A stretch of 64,000 nt of DNA. Source: Chionis minor. Lineage: Eukaryota > Chordata > Aves > Charadriiformes > Chionididae. Location of the stretch: positions 1,117,367 through 1,181,366 of the forward strand of contig VZSF01006722.1 in the NCBI GenBank assembly GCA_013398295.1. Reading direction: 5' to 3'. Shown one piece after another: positions 23,829 to 38,610 of the stretch. A program made the translations under genes and the position numbers. The notes under the pieces are model-generated. The model was not told the origin of the DNA, did no database searches, and saw only the letters and a program-made list of their open reading frames with translations. Every line of letters starts with the position of its first letter. Positions within the stretch are counted from its first letter, which is position 1.

Positions 23829-26800
23829 GCAAAACAGTGAGTTAACATGGCATTTTAGTTTCTACAATATACCACTTTCAAAATATAATTATAGAAATTG
23901 GGGAAACAGCTTTACATAACAGGAAAGTACCCCAAAGCAGCAATTAAAAAGCAAACATCTGTCTGGCTAGCAAGAAAAAAAAGGTGGTTTACTTCTGATA
24001 AACTACATTGTAGCTTAACTAATTATCTCTAGTTCACCTCTTTGTCTTAAGAAATGGGAAGCAATCCTTTCATCTTTTTGTATAATAATTATTTCTAAAG
24101 AGCAAGAATATATTAGAAAAGGAAAATAAATCCCAGAGGAGAAATGGTGTGTCAAGTACAAAGTTAAAGCTTCTATTCTGTGAAACAGATATTACTTAGA
24201 GCAGGTAGAACAGCATGCAAACCGTGAAGTGTGGTCCAGATCTTGTTGCAATTGATGCAAACGCTCCAGCTTCTACATTAAAAAGTTATACTTAATCACG
24301 TTGTTGCAGAAGCCCCCATAAAGGTTTGTTAGAGTGGATCAGAAGCTAGAGTGTCCTTTCTACGAGAAACTGCAAAATTAATTTTTGTTTAAAAAACTAT
24401 TTTTGTTTTTAATTTTCCAACAGAGGAGCTGATTGAGAGTACCTGGTTGAAGCCTACTAAAACGCTCCATTCCAATGTTGCTGATAACAAGAAAGTGTTA
24501 GAACGCCACACATTATTTTATAGAGATACTGTACAGAAAAAGATGCTTCAGTAGGGTATCGAATCTTAAATAAAACCAATCAAAATAAAAAAGCTGAAAT
24601 GCAGTATTAAAAGTAGTGGTGAAACGTTGCAATATGATGGCATATTTTTATTTTAACAAACTCCATTTCATAATCAGCTATAGTGCTGGTCTCTGCTGGA
24701 GAGCACGAATGGATGAGGAGCAAATCCAGAACAGAATTAAGGAGTTCATTAATTAACTTTATTAAATAATAACTAATTAAATAATACACTGCACTTTACT
24801 GCTGGATTCTGCCTTTATTGTAAACCAAAGGCCTGAATCAGATCTCACAGAAGTCAGACAGAGATTCTCAGTGAATCCAAAGCCATGCTACTGAAGCCTA
24901 GTTTAATTTTTGAGGTAATTGCGAGCAAGAGCAGAGTTGGGTGCATGAGTTTTGCCAGAGAAAGCAGCTTCCTCAAACTTGATGATATGGCGACATTCTG
25001 CCCCATTGGAAGTCCCCAGCGTAAAGCTGAAAAATATCAGCCGTAGTTCATCCTTTGTGCCCAGTGCTACGACAGCTCTTCACAAACTTAAACTACAGGA
25101 TGAAAAGGAAGTAGGGTCTTTGAGGAGTGATTTGTTTTGCAGTTTTTAAATTTCTCCAAGAGCCTTTACAGAGAAAAAAGGAGGCCCTTTTATTGAACGA
25201 CTGTGCAATTAAATCAACTAAGTATGTGCATCAATTTGCAGAAATCATTTCACGCACCAGTGCTTAGAACTGAGACTTTATGACAGGACCCACAACCAAC
25301 TAAAATTTGGGGCACATCGTTTTAATGTGCCAATTCCAATTATAAACCATAGAATTGGCTGGGTTTAATACCTCCTGCAAAAACCACTTTGATACACTCC
25401 CGTGGATTCCTGCCTCACTGGGAGAGCCATGTACCAAAAAATTGAGACAGTATCATATTTTGAAGGGGAGCATTGGTTACAAGTTATTCAAAGCACTTTA
25501 CATACTATCTGTGAGACAGATAATGAATAAATACTGAAATAAGTAGATATAATTTCTTTGTTGTTGTTAAATAAGGGAAGCCCTACACTTGCTCAATCAG
25601 CACTATTAAAAAGTGAATGCTTAAGAAATCAACCCACCTTTCCAAGTTCAAAAAATTTTTGTATGCAACTTACGTATCACATCTCCCCTGTATTTCTCTC
25701 ATGCCAGAGTAACTAAGAGCCTAGGTAGCCTTTCTGAAAGCCATGCAAGTAATTAGTAGAATAAAGATAAGATAATGCAATGGTCCCCGATCAAGAGTTT
25801 CTCCTCATTGACAATAGCTGATAAGTGTGAACAGTTTTCAAAGAACAACAAAAAACACATTTTTTATGCTTTTGTATAGATTTTGCAAATGCTAATTAGT
25901 ATCTGGGATTCTGACTTCTATGATTTTTTAAAAAAGGGGGGTTGCTTTTACCATTGTTATGCCATTGCCTTCTTGTACAACTAATGCTGCAGAGGCTTAT
26001 TAGACTACACATTGGGCAGGAGTTGATTCCTCCAAGTGAAATGAATAAACCGCCAAACTTAAAAAAGTATTCCTGAAAACATTTTAAAACGTTTTACTGT
26101 TTTTCTCTGTAAATTCCTAGACCATGACTTGCCACACAGGGACACGCTTCTGCCATGTGTGACAAGGAACTAGGAGGGATCAATGAATAGCATCCAACCC
26201 AAGTTCTGAAGATCCAGTGAAGCTGATGAGAACACTTTCAATACCTTCACGGGTTTTAGCACAGGCTCCTAGCCTATGACTTGAACCGGAAGCAAATATG
26301 ACAGCAGTTACGCTTGAGTCTCTCTTACAAACTGTTTTCTCTCCCAGCACTTTTTTTTGAGTGAGCCACGACTCAAAAATTACAGGCGCTACTGTTTTAC
26401 TGGGCCTTTAAACTCAGAGCTGCAATCCCTTCATATTAGTAACAACATGTAAAGAAAGTCAAGACAACCTCTAGCCTGTCATCAGGAACTAGTTTTCAGC
26501 AAAGTAGTACAGAGTGAGGTCTACTAAAATGCTGTGCTGTCTCACAGTGTTGCCTCTCATCGCAGATAAGCATTAAAGCTGAAAATTTGGATGTTGCAGC
26601 AGTGAACCAGAGGACAGGTCTGAGTTGTATTGTGTTTTTAAACAAGTAGCATCCTGACTTTAGTGCATTTACTTCATACTAACGCACTACTTGAATGCTG
26701 CTGTACCAACACACACCAGCTGAGTGTGTGGTCCCAGGAATCCAATCTGCAGGTAAAAGATTTTCGACTGAAAAAACCCCTCATCCTCTAAATGTAAACC

Positions 26801-27420
26801 CAAACCCACTCTTTAAATCCCCTCTGAGACTGCCCTACGAGCTTTTAAGGAGATTGTACTTCATATACCTTTTTGCCCTCTCCCATAATCTCAGAAGTTA
26901 TTTTGTTTGGATGAAAATGGAGATCTTGTATTTCTCACTGTTCAATTATTAAGGAACAGCAACAGAGTCAGTTTCATCTGAAAGGCTCAGCGATTTTTAA
27001 ATGATCTCATGTGCTGTAATTTATAATGGAAAATCAGGTGCAAATAGTGTGAGATGCTTTCTAGTTCTCCTCTAATGGAAATAAAATGAATCCCTGGTAA
27101 TGGGTGACCCTACTTGCTTCTGTGGTCACCCATTTTACTTTTTAGTGTTCTCTTTAGCAGTCTCAGGAGAAAAGAGCAAATGCAAAGCTTTTAGCCGAAG
27201 TTGCTTCTCAAAACAATAGCTCTGCACTTCTGCTATAAAATCTATTTTTACTATTCTCATAAACTAATGTTATTGATCACAGAGACTTTGCTATTATCCC
27301 ACTAAAAAAAACTTACTTGCACTGACAGTCCAGAGACAAAATGACTGGAATTTATGCAGTAGAAAGAATTAATTCTGGCTCTGCTAATACAAGGTTACTT
27401 CTTGTAGCTGTTTAAGTATT

Positions 27421-27506
27421 TCTTTACTATTCAGTATTAAATTTATTTATTTAAAATTAAATTTTATTAAATTATTTATTACTATTTATTTAGTATTTAT
27501 TTAGAT
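27421..27506. repeat. ATTT/TTTA-rich low-complexity patch
   Basis: Repeated TTTATTTA and TTAAATT words over about 85 bases with almost no G or C. It is simple sequence. Confidence 0.8.
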
Positions 27507-28841
27507 AAACCAGACCATTACCATCACATCATTCCTTGTCTATGTGACACTGCCAGAACTAAGGCTACGGAGAAAGGAAAATTCTTTTCAAACATATGTT
27601 TTCAATATAAACAAGGAAACCTGGCCAAATCTCTTATGTCAATACAACAATTTCTTTCCACCAGCATAATGATAATTGCTGTACACAGGCATTTATTTTT
27701 GACTAATTAAGGTTGAGTCTTGGCATTCGCTGCTCACACTCCAACATATGTATACCATTAATGTCCAGAAGACCTTGTGCAACACAGTGCTAAACTGCAT
27801 GAGGAAGAAATGTTTCAGTTATGACCATTAGCTTTTTTAATTCAGATGTACATGTTTATATACTACATTTTGTTTACCAATTGTGGGGCAAGACACATCT
27901 GTTGTGTCTTTCTGAATGGTCACTGCAATAAAAATGTGGCCACATACATAATGCTAACATTATTTGCAGCTCTACTCACAGCCTGTTAAAAAGTAGCAGT
28001 CGAAAACTCTTACAATAGGAAAACAGATTTGGTTTGTGTAAAGGTGCCCTGTGCACGGTCAAAGCAGTAACATGACCTTCCTGCTGAAGCAGCATATTCC
28101 TAGAAGCATTGATTAGTGTGGATGCATGAAATATTCCTGAGTAAATGAAAAAATAAACCCTGTTTTTAACCAGCTATCAATCTGTTCAACAGTTTAAAAA
28201 TATTCCAAAATATTCAGTTTTTTTTTTTTTTCTCAGACTGCCTGATGAAAATTCTTTTATTTAAATCAGTTCTAATTAACACACATTCCAACAATGACTA
28301 CTGGGTGCAGCAGCAAAAACGCCAATCACTTATAATCTGAAACATAGCTGAGCAATATAATTTTGCCACTACTGTGACAAAGAGGGAAAAGCTGAAGGGA
28401 AAATTCTTTTTATTGTTATTGTCGTTCTTTCGTTTTATTCTTTTGCATTCACTGGAAGACATAATGTCTATGCCCTAAAAGGAGGGAGCTTGCTAGAAGC
28501 TAACACACAGCATCGCCAGTTTCCTCACTTAAATGCAGGAATACCTTTAAAAAGTGGATTTGACCCTGACTGCCAGAACCATGGCCAGGCATAGGTTACA
28601 CAACAGAAAGCATTTATGAGACATTGACTGACTGATTCTTAAAGGCAGGAGTTCATTTCACTCTGGTAGAGAATATCCAAATCACACTAAACGCCTTGGA
28701 CAGGATAATTACTATGTACCACAAAACCTCACTGGACGCTCTACCACCTTCTCCTGTAAACAGGCCAAAGGGAGGGAGGGAATACTTCGGAAACAACATA
28801 TAAGTTAAGGACACTGATACCCCTTCCCTTTGTTTCCCCAG

Positions 28842-29215
28842 CAGAAGGGGCGAGCACAGCTCAGAACTTGGACCACTGACTGCACAGCACCATAGGACAC
28901 ACCAAAACACCAGGCAGCTCCAGCTTGGTACATTGGCTGCTCCTCACAGCAACCCCCAAGCCCCAAGTCTGCAAGACAGGCTTTCCAGGCTGCTTCTGAA
29001 CTGAACGGCACTGCTCCCCTCACCAAGCCCCTGCAGGTAGAAAGCAAATGTGGCACTGGTGCGTATGTGCCATGAAAGGAAAGGAAGAAAGGGCCTTGGA
29101 AAAAAAAATTGCTCAGTGACTCCATTTCCTTGAAAGGCAAGAAGGGAACAAGCCCTTGAAACATGCCACCACCTGAAGCTCCTGCCAGGACACAGAGGCT
29201 TTGCACCAGCTTAAA
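28842..29215 (+). ncRNA. Candidate exon of an antisense non-coding transcript
   Basis: A GC-richer block is preceded by a good plus-strand acceptor (CCCTTCCCTTTGTTTCCCCAG, with a second CAG directly after) and ends at a strong donor (TTAAA|GTAAGTCT). A weaker donor, CTGCAG|GTAGAA, lies at 29037. No plus-strand protein is apparent. The splice signals are seen; the existence of a transcript is inference. Confidence 0.2.
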
Positions 29216-30782
29216 GTAAGTCTCTGCCTTCAAGGCACAATTATACCTGTGATTTCCGTGACAGAAAATTGCACAGTGGTTTCACTGGGAATTTTCCAGT
29301 AACTCACCTATTCATGACAATACTTTATGCATGGGAAAGACAAAAAAGTGAAATTATAATCTTTTCCCAAGACAATGGAAGATCTTACTCATACTTCTTA
29401 GCTCTTTTCAAAATGTGTTGATGATACCAACACTAAATCTAATGTGTTATGACATAAGGAAAATTCTAACCCTTTCAGCCTAAAAATCCTTTATTACCAT
29501 CTGAGACAATGTCCTAGAATATTAAATAGATAACACCAAACCGTTCTGAAATTTTTAAGTGCAGAGCTCAGCTGAGGATAGAGAAGGAAGCATACTCTCA
29601 TATTTGAGACTGAGTGATAGCCTGATCTTCTTTAACTCTGTGTAATACACGTCTCAGAGGTTGTATGAAGGTCATGCTAGATCCTGCTTTGCCATAGTTC
29701 CAAAAATTACAGAAGTAATGTCATTTCAATGCTAAGCTTGGAAAAGTAAAAAGCAATCCTGTACTCTTTCAGTTAAAAACACTGGAATAATAAGAACAGG
29801 AGCGAGCCAAGCACAACAAGGAAGAATAGGTGAAAAAGAAATAGGCAAAGAAAAACACCTTAAGCAAATGAAGGGAAAACCAGGAAAAGCAGGGAGAGGC
29901 ATACTTCTGAATTGCTCTAGGTTCACACAAGAGCAAATGCAACTCGTGTCCTTATCCATTTCTGCATTACAGCAGAGTCCTTCACAAGTACAGAGATTGC
30001 CACAAGAAAACACTGTAACAGAAAAAAGCAAACGGATGGGCTAAGTGTCACGGCCTACAGTAAACAGAATGACAGAAGTTTATAAAAATTGTGGTTTTAT
30101 CTGAAAGCAGAGACTGAAGACCTGCTCCGTTGCACTACGAGGAAACCACTAAGACTAGTGTCAGAGTAATTGTATGGCATCAAAACATGAATGAAGCTAG
30201 GACTGTGGAGTCTCCTCTACATAAAAATACCAAGACTCTGTTATCAAAGTTGGTTTGAAAGCTTATCTCAAAACACTAGAGATGATCCAACACTTGTGTG
30301 CCATGAGAGATAAAATTAGAGATGTCTACATGGAAGATGAAAAAGCAAGGACCTCTCTTCCAGATAAATTACAGTATGAGAAACACTAACAGGCTCTGAC
30401 ACCAAAATCCAACCATTCTTTAAGGTTTTGTCCCCATTTGGGTGGGATCCTTCCTTGATTTGCAGGCACATGGACACAGCCACGCCGACATGGTAAGTCT
30501 GCATGCAACTCCATTCAAAACGTGATTACAACTAAAAAGCATTATCAGAGTCTGGCCTGACAAAAGCCATCTCCAGCTGATGTGAAGCAGCAATTTTCTT
30601 CAGAGCAAATGATTTCATGAATCAGCCAGCAGGGAGTGACAACATTCTGCTGCCAGTGACTAAGCGTATGACCTCTGGGTTGCAATTTCCACCAGCTTAA
30701 TAAGAGTCCATTGCAAACATGATCATATTTTTCACTCTGCTGTTAACGGAGATGCTAATCTGGCTCTCAGTTTCCTTTCTTT

Positions 30783-30795
30783 CCCCCCCCCCCCC
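30783..30795. repeat. C13 mononucleotide run
   Basis: Thirteen consecutive C on the plus strand inside a pyrimidine-rich stretch (TTTCCTTTCTTT before it). Confidence 0.95.
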
Positions 30796-32940
30796 TTCTT
30801 GCCAGCTTTATTGCTTACAATGTAGTATTTCCCTGGAGACAGAACAAAGTCTACTCCACGTTGCTAATAAAACTTGAAGGCAACGTAGTAGAGTAAGAAT
30901 TAAAGGGCAATAACTTTTCTGCTTTGAGGAACGTGGCAGGCCTAGCACAGATCTCATGGCCTTCTCCTGCTATGAGGTGGCCGGCTCAGTACTGCTCCTG
31001 CTGAACTCTGCGATCTGCTGAGACACAAGTGGACTGAAGTGAGAGAAAACCTTTTCTACAACATCTTCTGGTACAGATCCAGAAATGGAACAAAAATCCC
31101 ACAGTCTTGAGGATAATCAGAAGAAGAATAATGAAATTTAAATTAAGGGTAAGGTAAAAGACTGAGTAACAAAAGCATGAATACTACCCAAATTTTTAAA
31201 TGTTGTCTAAATACTTCAGCTAGGCTCTGCACACAAATACGATCTCCAGATAATGAACCACAACACACGTCAATATTAATGCTACAGGATTAACAACAGT
31301 AGTTGTAATTGCACTTGATTGTAACTCTAAAACATGGTAGGAAGTGATTTATTTATACCTTTAATAGCAGCGTTGAGGAGAGGAGTAACGGAAACCTAGA
31401 TTTTATTGAACATCAGCATTCTAGCTGATTGTTGATCCTAAAAGGAGCCGCAACAAATGGTTAAAAGCTGCTGCCACTAAGCCACATCTATTATTCCTAT
31501 GCAGTACACTTCCACTTCTTGGGCCGTTACCAGGGGGGAGTACAGAGCCTCAGGCTCTCAAACTCAGCTCCGAATTGAGAAGGGCGAACTTCTAATACTG
31601 GAGATAAGATAACCAGTGATACTAAGACTCCATGCCAAGGGTGGAGGAAGCTTTATTGAATAGGCCAGCATAGACTTGCTGATAGAGCGGGAGGTGAAAA
31701 ATGTAAGATCTCTTTGTCTCCATCTCGGTCTGAGGTGCCCAGAGAACTGGACTACCTGGACACGTGCCATATAATTAATGTGCATCTATCAAATTGTGCA
31801 TTCAGTGGAACAGAGTTGTATGAGATTTCCTGGAAACTTACTGGTCGGCTACACGGTGTGTGCACAGGGTTTTTAGCTAGGCTGGGCAGAATGTATTTCC
31901 TGGACAGAAATACAAGTACATGTGACATCAGGTGCAATCATGGTGACCTAGGGCTTAGCCCAGCTTGTTCGCACCAGACTGCTTTTCCCCCTGGATAAGC
32001 AAAGAAGAATGAGCATATGGGCAAAAGCTCTTGCTTTTAGGGTGCCTTTGTCCCAAGCCAGAATAATATTGCACGTTTGCTCCACGAAGACTTGCTTTAC
32101 AATACCAGAAGAAAAATATAGTTATTTGAAGTGGTCAGCTTGGACCAAACTAATTGGTTTTTATTATCAGTTTTCACCGCGTTTCCATAGCATATAAAAT
32201 GAACACAGAGTTATTCCAGGCTTAATCCCATACCTCTTATTCATGCTTTATAATTCTGCTGTACCAGAGTTTTCTCATACTAACTGAACTATTCATATTT
32301 ATATTATGCAACATGTACTAGTGTTGCAGGATTAGGGTGTGAGCATGCTTATGTAGTTCTCAAGCTGTGTCATGCCATGCTCCTTGAAGGTAACTTGTGC
32401 TGCCACTTTTTGTATACTTAATAAGGTGGGTTTTTTATCGTGCTTATCACAGACTCTGTTCGCAAACACCTCAGAAGCACTAATGAATTCATCCTCCCAG
32501 TAGGTAGTGAAGTATTTTCTTCGTTTCACAAAGAGATGAGCTGCAGCACAGGGATAATGCAAGTTGTCCTGTGTCGCACAGTCACCAAGTACAGATATCC
32601 TGAGTTCCTGTGCAGTATTTATTCACCAGATAACCCTTCTCAAAGAGCTCTGTCTAGGTGCCCTATTTTCTCAGCCTCATTTCCCACTTCACTCTATTTC
32701 AGGGAAGATCTCTTTCACCGATCCAAGTTTGCAATGCCACCATCAACTCACTAAGATGCTTCATCAGAAGGCAGCTTGATCTACAGTGCTCAGGAAAATT
32801 GAGCTTGTAATGACAGTAAGGACTGGATGCCATTACAGGTGTACACTTGTCTGTGCATGTTTGTGTCTCTGCACATAACATATATACATATACATATCTA
32901 TAGACCTGCATGTTACCGGGTATCAGTGGAAAGTTATCAA

Positions 32941-32976
32941 ATACAGAACATCAGAACAAAACATACAGAACATCAG
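32941..32976. repeat. Short direct duplication, 22-bp period
   Basis: ATACAGAACATCAG occurs at 32941-32954 and again at 32963-32976, separated by AACAAAAC. Confidence 0.8.
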
Positions 32977-35900
32977 TCAAAGTGCAGTTATCTAAAGCTT
33001 CAAACAAAGCTGCATTATTTACGGTAATATCTAGCTATTCCAAGCTCACGCTCCTATATCCCCAGAGGGCAATGTCACCTAATAGGCGGTGCTCCTGTCC
33101 CTGTCATCTTCACGTAAAGCCAAAGATGATGCTATCGTGAAGACAGACAGAAATAAGTCTGTACTTAATAAAATTTAATTTAGCTAAATATAGACTTGCC
33201 CCTGTTTACTTTCAAGAAGTTTTGCAGCCTGATTTCAAGAACAGCAAAGTACAGCTGATTATCAAAAATTTACTTGTCTCTGCAAACTCTGGGATTTTTC
33301 TTATGTCAAACAGTCTTCGGCACAAATAAAGAGACAGTTCAAACCAACGAGGCCTTAGAGAACAGCATGGACAAATCTGAACGCCTGCACAAGAGAAACT
33401 TGAAGGGAAAAGAGCACAGTCATTTTCTTCCCTGCATTTATCGCCTTGCTGCGTCGCAATTAATATTCTTTTGCGTAAAGCCAAGTTTCCAGCTGGCAAG
33501 GCCCATGTCCATCCTCAACATTGTTCAGCTTGTATACTATGGCTCTGACAACACTGGTGAACACGATTTCAATAGTCTCCTCTCCTCCGCGTGTGAAGAG
33601 AAATCCCTCACTTCGACAAAAATGTGCTGCCTCTGAACCGAAAGCGATGCTTGGGGAGTGAGGTTTTCCAGCAAAGCTGGTTGCAGACAGTGCAACCGCA
33701 AGGGAAGCTGTAACTGGTCAACATCTTTTAAAATCAGAATAATGTCATGCAATTGCTTCAGTGATGGATCTAGCAGCCTGGATTTAGCCCCTGAAATATA
33801 AAAATGTAGGCTTCTGTTGTTTGCTTCCTTTTTGTTTTAAATGATTGATAATTATTTCACAAATGTCTTCCCCTGCCATTTGATTTGCTAGATAATACAT
33901 AAACATACAGTTTCTAATGGGTTTTCCGGCCTTTTAACCTAATTTCTTTTCTCATTACTTTTCATTTCGTTTCCAATTCTGATATAAAATCTATTTTCCA
34001 GAAAATTTTTGCGTGATCTGAAGCTCCCTCACTTTAATGATGTACAAAATGATATTTTAAAACAACAACAAAGACAAGATCAATGATAGCAGAGAAGCGA
34101 AATCAACCCATATTTTTAACTTTTCTCTTTCGTGTTGAACTGCTTCACACACTCTCTCTCCAAGATGGTTCCAAAATTGTGTTGGAAACTAATACTTATT
34201 TTGAGTATGTGAACGTTTAAAAAAATATTTGCCATATGAAAACAGTTGTGAGGACAAAATGAGACAGTTCAGCATAAGAATACATACATTTCTCTGTCAA
34301 ATACTGGCAGGCATTCTTACTCTATTGCAAGGATTTATTAGCTAATTAACGATTAGGCAGATCATGGAGATAATCATTAACAAATTAAAATTACATCCTT
34401 TGCATTTTTATAACACAGAGAGAGGAAATACAGGCTAGAAATTGAGAGACTTATGAGTGCGCATAAAACAATGAAAAAAAATATCTCAGTGTTAAGGGAA
34501 GTACTGAGTAAATACTGCAGTATACTCACTAATTTCAATGGTAGCAGCTAACAAAATCCAGTAATTTCTTTTCCATAACAGCATTTACACTCTTTGTAAG
34601 AAAGCATGTTGTAGTAGCAATTTTTCTGAGTGTATCTTTGGGATTGCATTAATTTACTCAAATTTCCTCTGCATGAAGAGTTAAACTGGTTTTTTTGGTC
34701 TTCCTCAGCCAGTACAAATCTGTTGAAGCTAGTGGAACCATGTGATTATTGGTCTTATGGCACGCCATGTCCATCCGTCACTCCATTCATAAATGCATGA
34801 AAATGCAAGTCAGCTTTCTAAAGAAAACTACTTAAAAAGTTTAAAGGACGATTGCCTTTTCTTTTTTCCTTTGACAGAATCCTACACCACTAGGAGTGAG
34901 ACATAAATTCTTTTTCCAGTGAAGATTCTCAATACGCCATCTGTATGTCATCATTCTTTACACAAAGGCCCACTGAGATTTCCTAGCACTACATTAAACA
35001 AATTAAGCATGTTTTTCTATTGGTACATTATTCAAATCATTGCTCCCATGCTCTAAGACTCAGAACAGAAGTCATCTTCTGAAAGAGAAGTCTGAAGAGA
35101 ACACATCCAATCTGCTATTCAACCTATTTTTTCCATTCTAAAGTCTCCTTTTTTCAAAGGTGTGGCTGTGGGTTGGAAGGATAATGCAATAATGATCTTC
35201 AAGCAACAATACCTGTATTGTAAAATCGCAATTTATTCAGATGTCTTTTCCAGTGCAGCCTAAAGAAATAAGTTGACATGCTAAGAGACAGGTTTCTATT
35301 TAAACAAAAAAAGAAAAAAGAGAAGTCCTTAAGAAATAGCCTCTAAAAAACATGGTTTTGACTTTCCTCCTTGAATTCCACTGACACAACTAATGAGTGA
35401 GGTGACAGGAAACCTGATATTAATTCTGCAAGTTCTAACTAGATGTGCAGGAGATCTAAGACCAAGGAATAGAGCTCGAATGCACAGCAAATAGGCAATT
35501 ATTCTGAGCACAAGAATTCTGTGCCTGATGATGACTTGCCTGTCTCCGTTCTCCGGTGTCGGTTCTACAGAGACTGTAATCTTCTATGTTGATGCCTATA
35601 TTCAATCTTAACGCCTGATATTGAGTGATGGGAAGCTGTAGGGCTTCTTGCAAGATTCATCGTTAATGGGTTTAATTCAATTGGCATGTCTGCTTGAGAC
35701 ATTTCATAAATACATAACCTACGCTACGTGATCGGAATAATTACTTAGAACCATGCAGAGCACCCACCTCAACATGGCACTTTTCGTTCTACTACTTTTG
35801 CCACCTTCTGCTTTACCTTTAGACACTCATCTTTTAAAAATAATAAATGCTGGTAAGAGGATATGGAATGATTTTCCCCCTTTGGCATGCACTCACATAG

Positions 35901-38530
35901 TTCCTGCCTTTGTGTTTTGAGGTTCTGAAGGAAACCAAGTCTCAAAAAGCAAATTTCTGCCACATGCTGCGACGGCTCCAGTTCTCCTTCTCTACTGTGT
36001 GTGTGGACTATTCTGTACTGATGCAAGTTATACTTAGGACAAGAAATATCCTGTCAGAAAGAAAACTAAAGATCTTGCATGAAAAATTTTTAAGAAAGAA
36101 AAGAAAATCCTGCCGCAAGCGTGCTTCTCAAGTAGCTTAAAATTTATCCAGCTGTTTTTTTCCCCATTATTAATCTTCTGCATCTTGGTCCTCTCTTTTC
36201 CAAATCCAACATCTGCTACCTTCGTTAGCATATGACACGCAGGAGATTTATTTGTCCATAAGGCCTCTCCGTACATAATCCAATTGCTATGGTTTCTGAC
36301 CTATCTGAACACTATCATTCGCAGTGGACTGCATTCATTTATATGAATGGACTTCTGTGACAAGGATCTCAATGACCCACCAGCAGAAACATTCTCAGTA
36401 TTTGCCTCTCTTGCATTATTGTAATAAACAAAAAGAGGAAAATGACATAGGGTCCACCCCAGGGGAGGGTGTTCCAATTTACTGTGCCAGGCGTCTGACA
36501 GACGATTCAGGCATGATGACGCCATGCATGGCTCCTTCCTCTAAACCCACCTTCTGTTTTTCTGCAGTTTTCCCAGTCACTTCAAAATTAAGGACACATA
36601 CTGAATAAAATACATGTTCTGATGTACAGGACTATCACATGATGCAAAGTGTTCCCACTCAGTCTATATGAGAATGTCCCATGAGTTTATTCAGTTTGCT
36701 AATAGCAACTGTGTGGTAAAATCACTACAGTGCACTCTTCATTTCCAATCTCATCACAACACGTGGCTAAAAATTATTTTCTGAAAGCTGGATCTCATCA
36801 GATCTTCATATAAGAGTTTTGTGGCTTTTCTGGAGATCAATATGAACATGAAACATTGGCCCCAGGAACTAAACAAGGCAAGGTTGACAAGCAAGAAGCC
36901 AGCAAAGTTAAACAAGGAAAATCAGACAATTCCAGTTTTAAGATCAGATTGACAATGGGCTGTGCTTTTTTTAATAGTCATGCCTAGTTAATTCCCTTCA
37001 ATTAGTAATTGTTGAAACTTTAGTTTGAATTTAAAAAGTCGTATTACAAAGTAATTTAACAGTGGTTATTACCACTTAAGTCTTTCAGATGTGCAATTAT
37101 GCAAATCCACCTAAACACAATTCTCACTATATTTTCTTTACTTGGTTGAGATTACTGTTAGAAGAATGAATTTACATAATGGCATCTGCTACTCTGCTTA
37201 CAATTTGTATTTCAAAAATAGTGTGTAAGGTGACTTGTACAACATTTTCACTATTCCTCATCTCAAATAGTTGCCATTTCAATTCTTTTCTCCTTGTTTA
37301 GTAAGGGAGCAAATACAGGACAGAGAATAAGCAAGGAATTAAGAATATCGTTTAGGATATTTGTCAGTACTGGTCTCATTTCCAAAGCGCATGCTCACTA
37401 AAATGTGCATTCTTCATTTTAGATATAGCCAGATCATATATGCAGCGCTAGATACAATGAAAGTTCCCATTTTTGGAGTGCCATGAAACTGTGTCTGCTT
37501 TACAAAACTCCAAGCATAAACCAAAAAATTTAAAATACTCAGCTCAAGACTCTCTGCCGACTCCCTCCTCCAGTTTTCCTAAGTGAGGTATTTGAAGATT
37601 CTGGGCTAGTCCATACTTTGTATCACGTGGTGAGTTAACAAAATGGCCCTTTATCCTTACAACCTTGTGCGCTAGCACATTTCGGATCAGCTCTCACTCG
37701 GTAATCTCCTTCTGATCCAATTTCCTACCAACTCAGTTTTCCCTATTACACTGAAGGACTCCATATTTGGTGACATCTTATTTTCCATTAGGCTTTTTTC
37801 TTGACTACCTAATTGGTTGACTTCAGTCTAACAGGACTCAATAAATCAAAAGTAAAAATCTTAACTAAAAATATCATCCATGTTTCAATAACCCTATGAT
37901 TACACTCACAGAATAATGCAAAGAAAAACAACAACAACAACAAACCTCTAAAGGCACAAATGGATCATTCTCTCTCTATAATACTGTGGCATATTGGGCT
38001 GAACATGATATCATTACCCTCATCATTATTATGGATTTGAATTACTGGAACACAAGGGAATCTACTGCATTAGGTTCCCTATAAGCAATGAACCAAGTGT
38101 TTACTACTGAAGTACAAAACCAGAAACAACAGAAACATAAGACAATATTTAGCACTGTTCTTTATGAGTTACAAATGATGTAACTCATGCCAATTTTCTG
38201 GTAGAGGCTTTGCAAGTAGAGTTGTAAGGATGGACCAACCGTGACGGGGACTTACAGATGCTTCCGCATTCTAGATACATACAACACAGAAAAAGAAAAA
38301 TAATGCACATTTTACAGAAGAGATGGACCAAGAAAAGGTGTTATGGCCCAAATGAAAGTTAGTTCAAACTCACATTCAGGACCATTGAAATACATGAGGT
38401 TTCACTGCTTGATCATAATGCAGGAACTTCTTCCGATGTTCATTCAGTAGAGAGATGCTATGAAATCACATCACTTTGGATAGAAAACCAAATACTTTGG
38501 AATAAAAGAAAATACTGTACTTTTGTCTGG

Positions 38531-38610
38531 TTCCAAGTTTTCTGTTTGTTTTCAAATTTTCTGTCCTTGTTCTCAGTTTTCTTTGTTATTTCAACTTAAG
38601 TTTCCTTCTC
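38531..38610. repeat. Minisatellite, 20-bp period, about four units
   Basis: Four successive 20-base units can be lined up: TTCCAAGTTTTCTGTTTGTT, TTCAAATTTTCTGTCCTTGT, TCTCAGTTTTCTTTGTTATT and TCAACTTAAGTTTCCTTCTC. The first three share TTTTCT in register; the fourth is strongly diverged. Confidence 0.6.

Larger units (their letters stand above)
18022..28800. other. Intronic stretch without recognised genes
   Basis: This stretch holds AT-rich unique-looking sequence. I see a decayed palindromic element at 21.76-21.83 kb, a 27-bp-period duplication at 23.78-23.83 kb, an ATTT-rich patch at 27.42-27.51 kb and a short T run at 28.22 kb. Reading frames are below 100 codons and have no recognisable similarity. 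Confidence 0.7.

Noticed and set aside
28805..29233. 142-codon minus-strand frame
   Set aside because: It lies in a GC-richer block and has no recognised similarity; its boundaries do not match splice sites on the minus strand that I can see.
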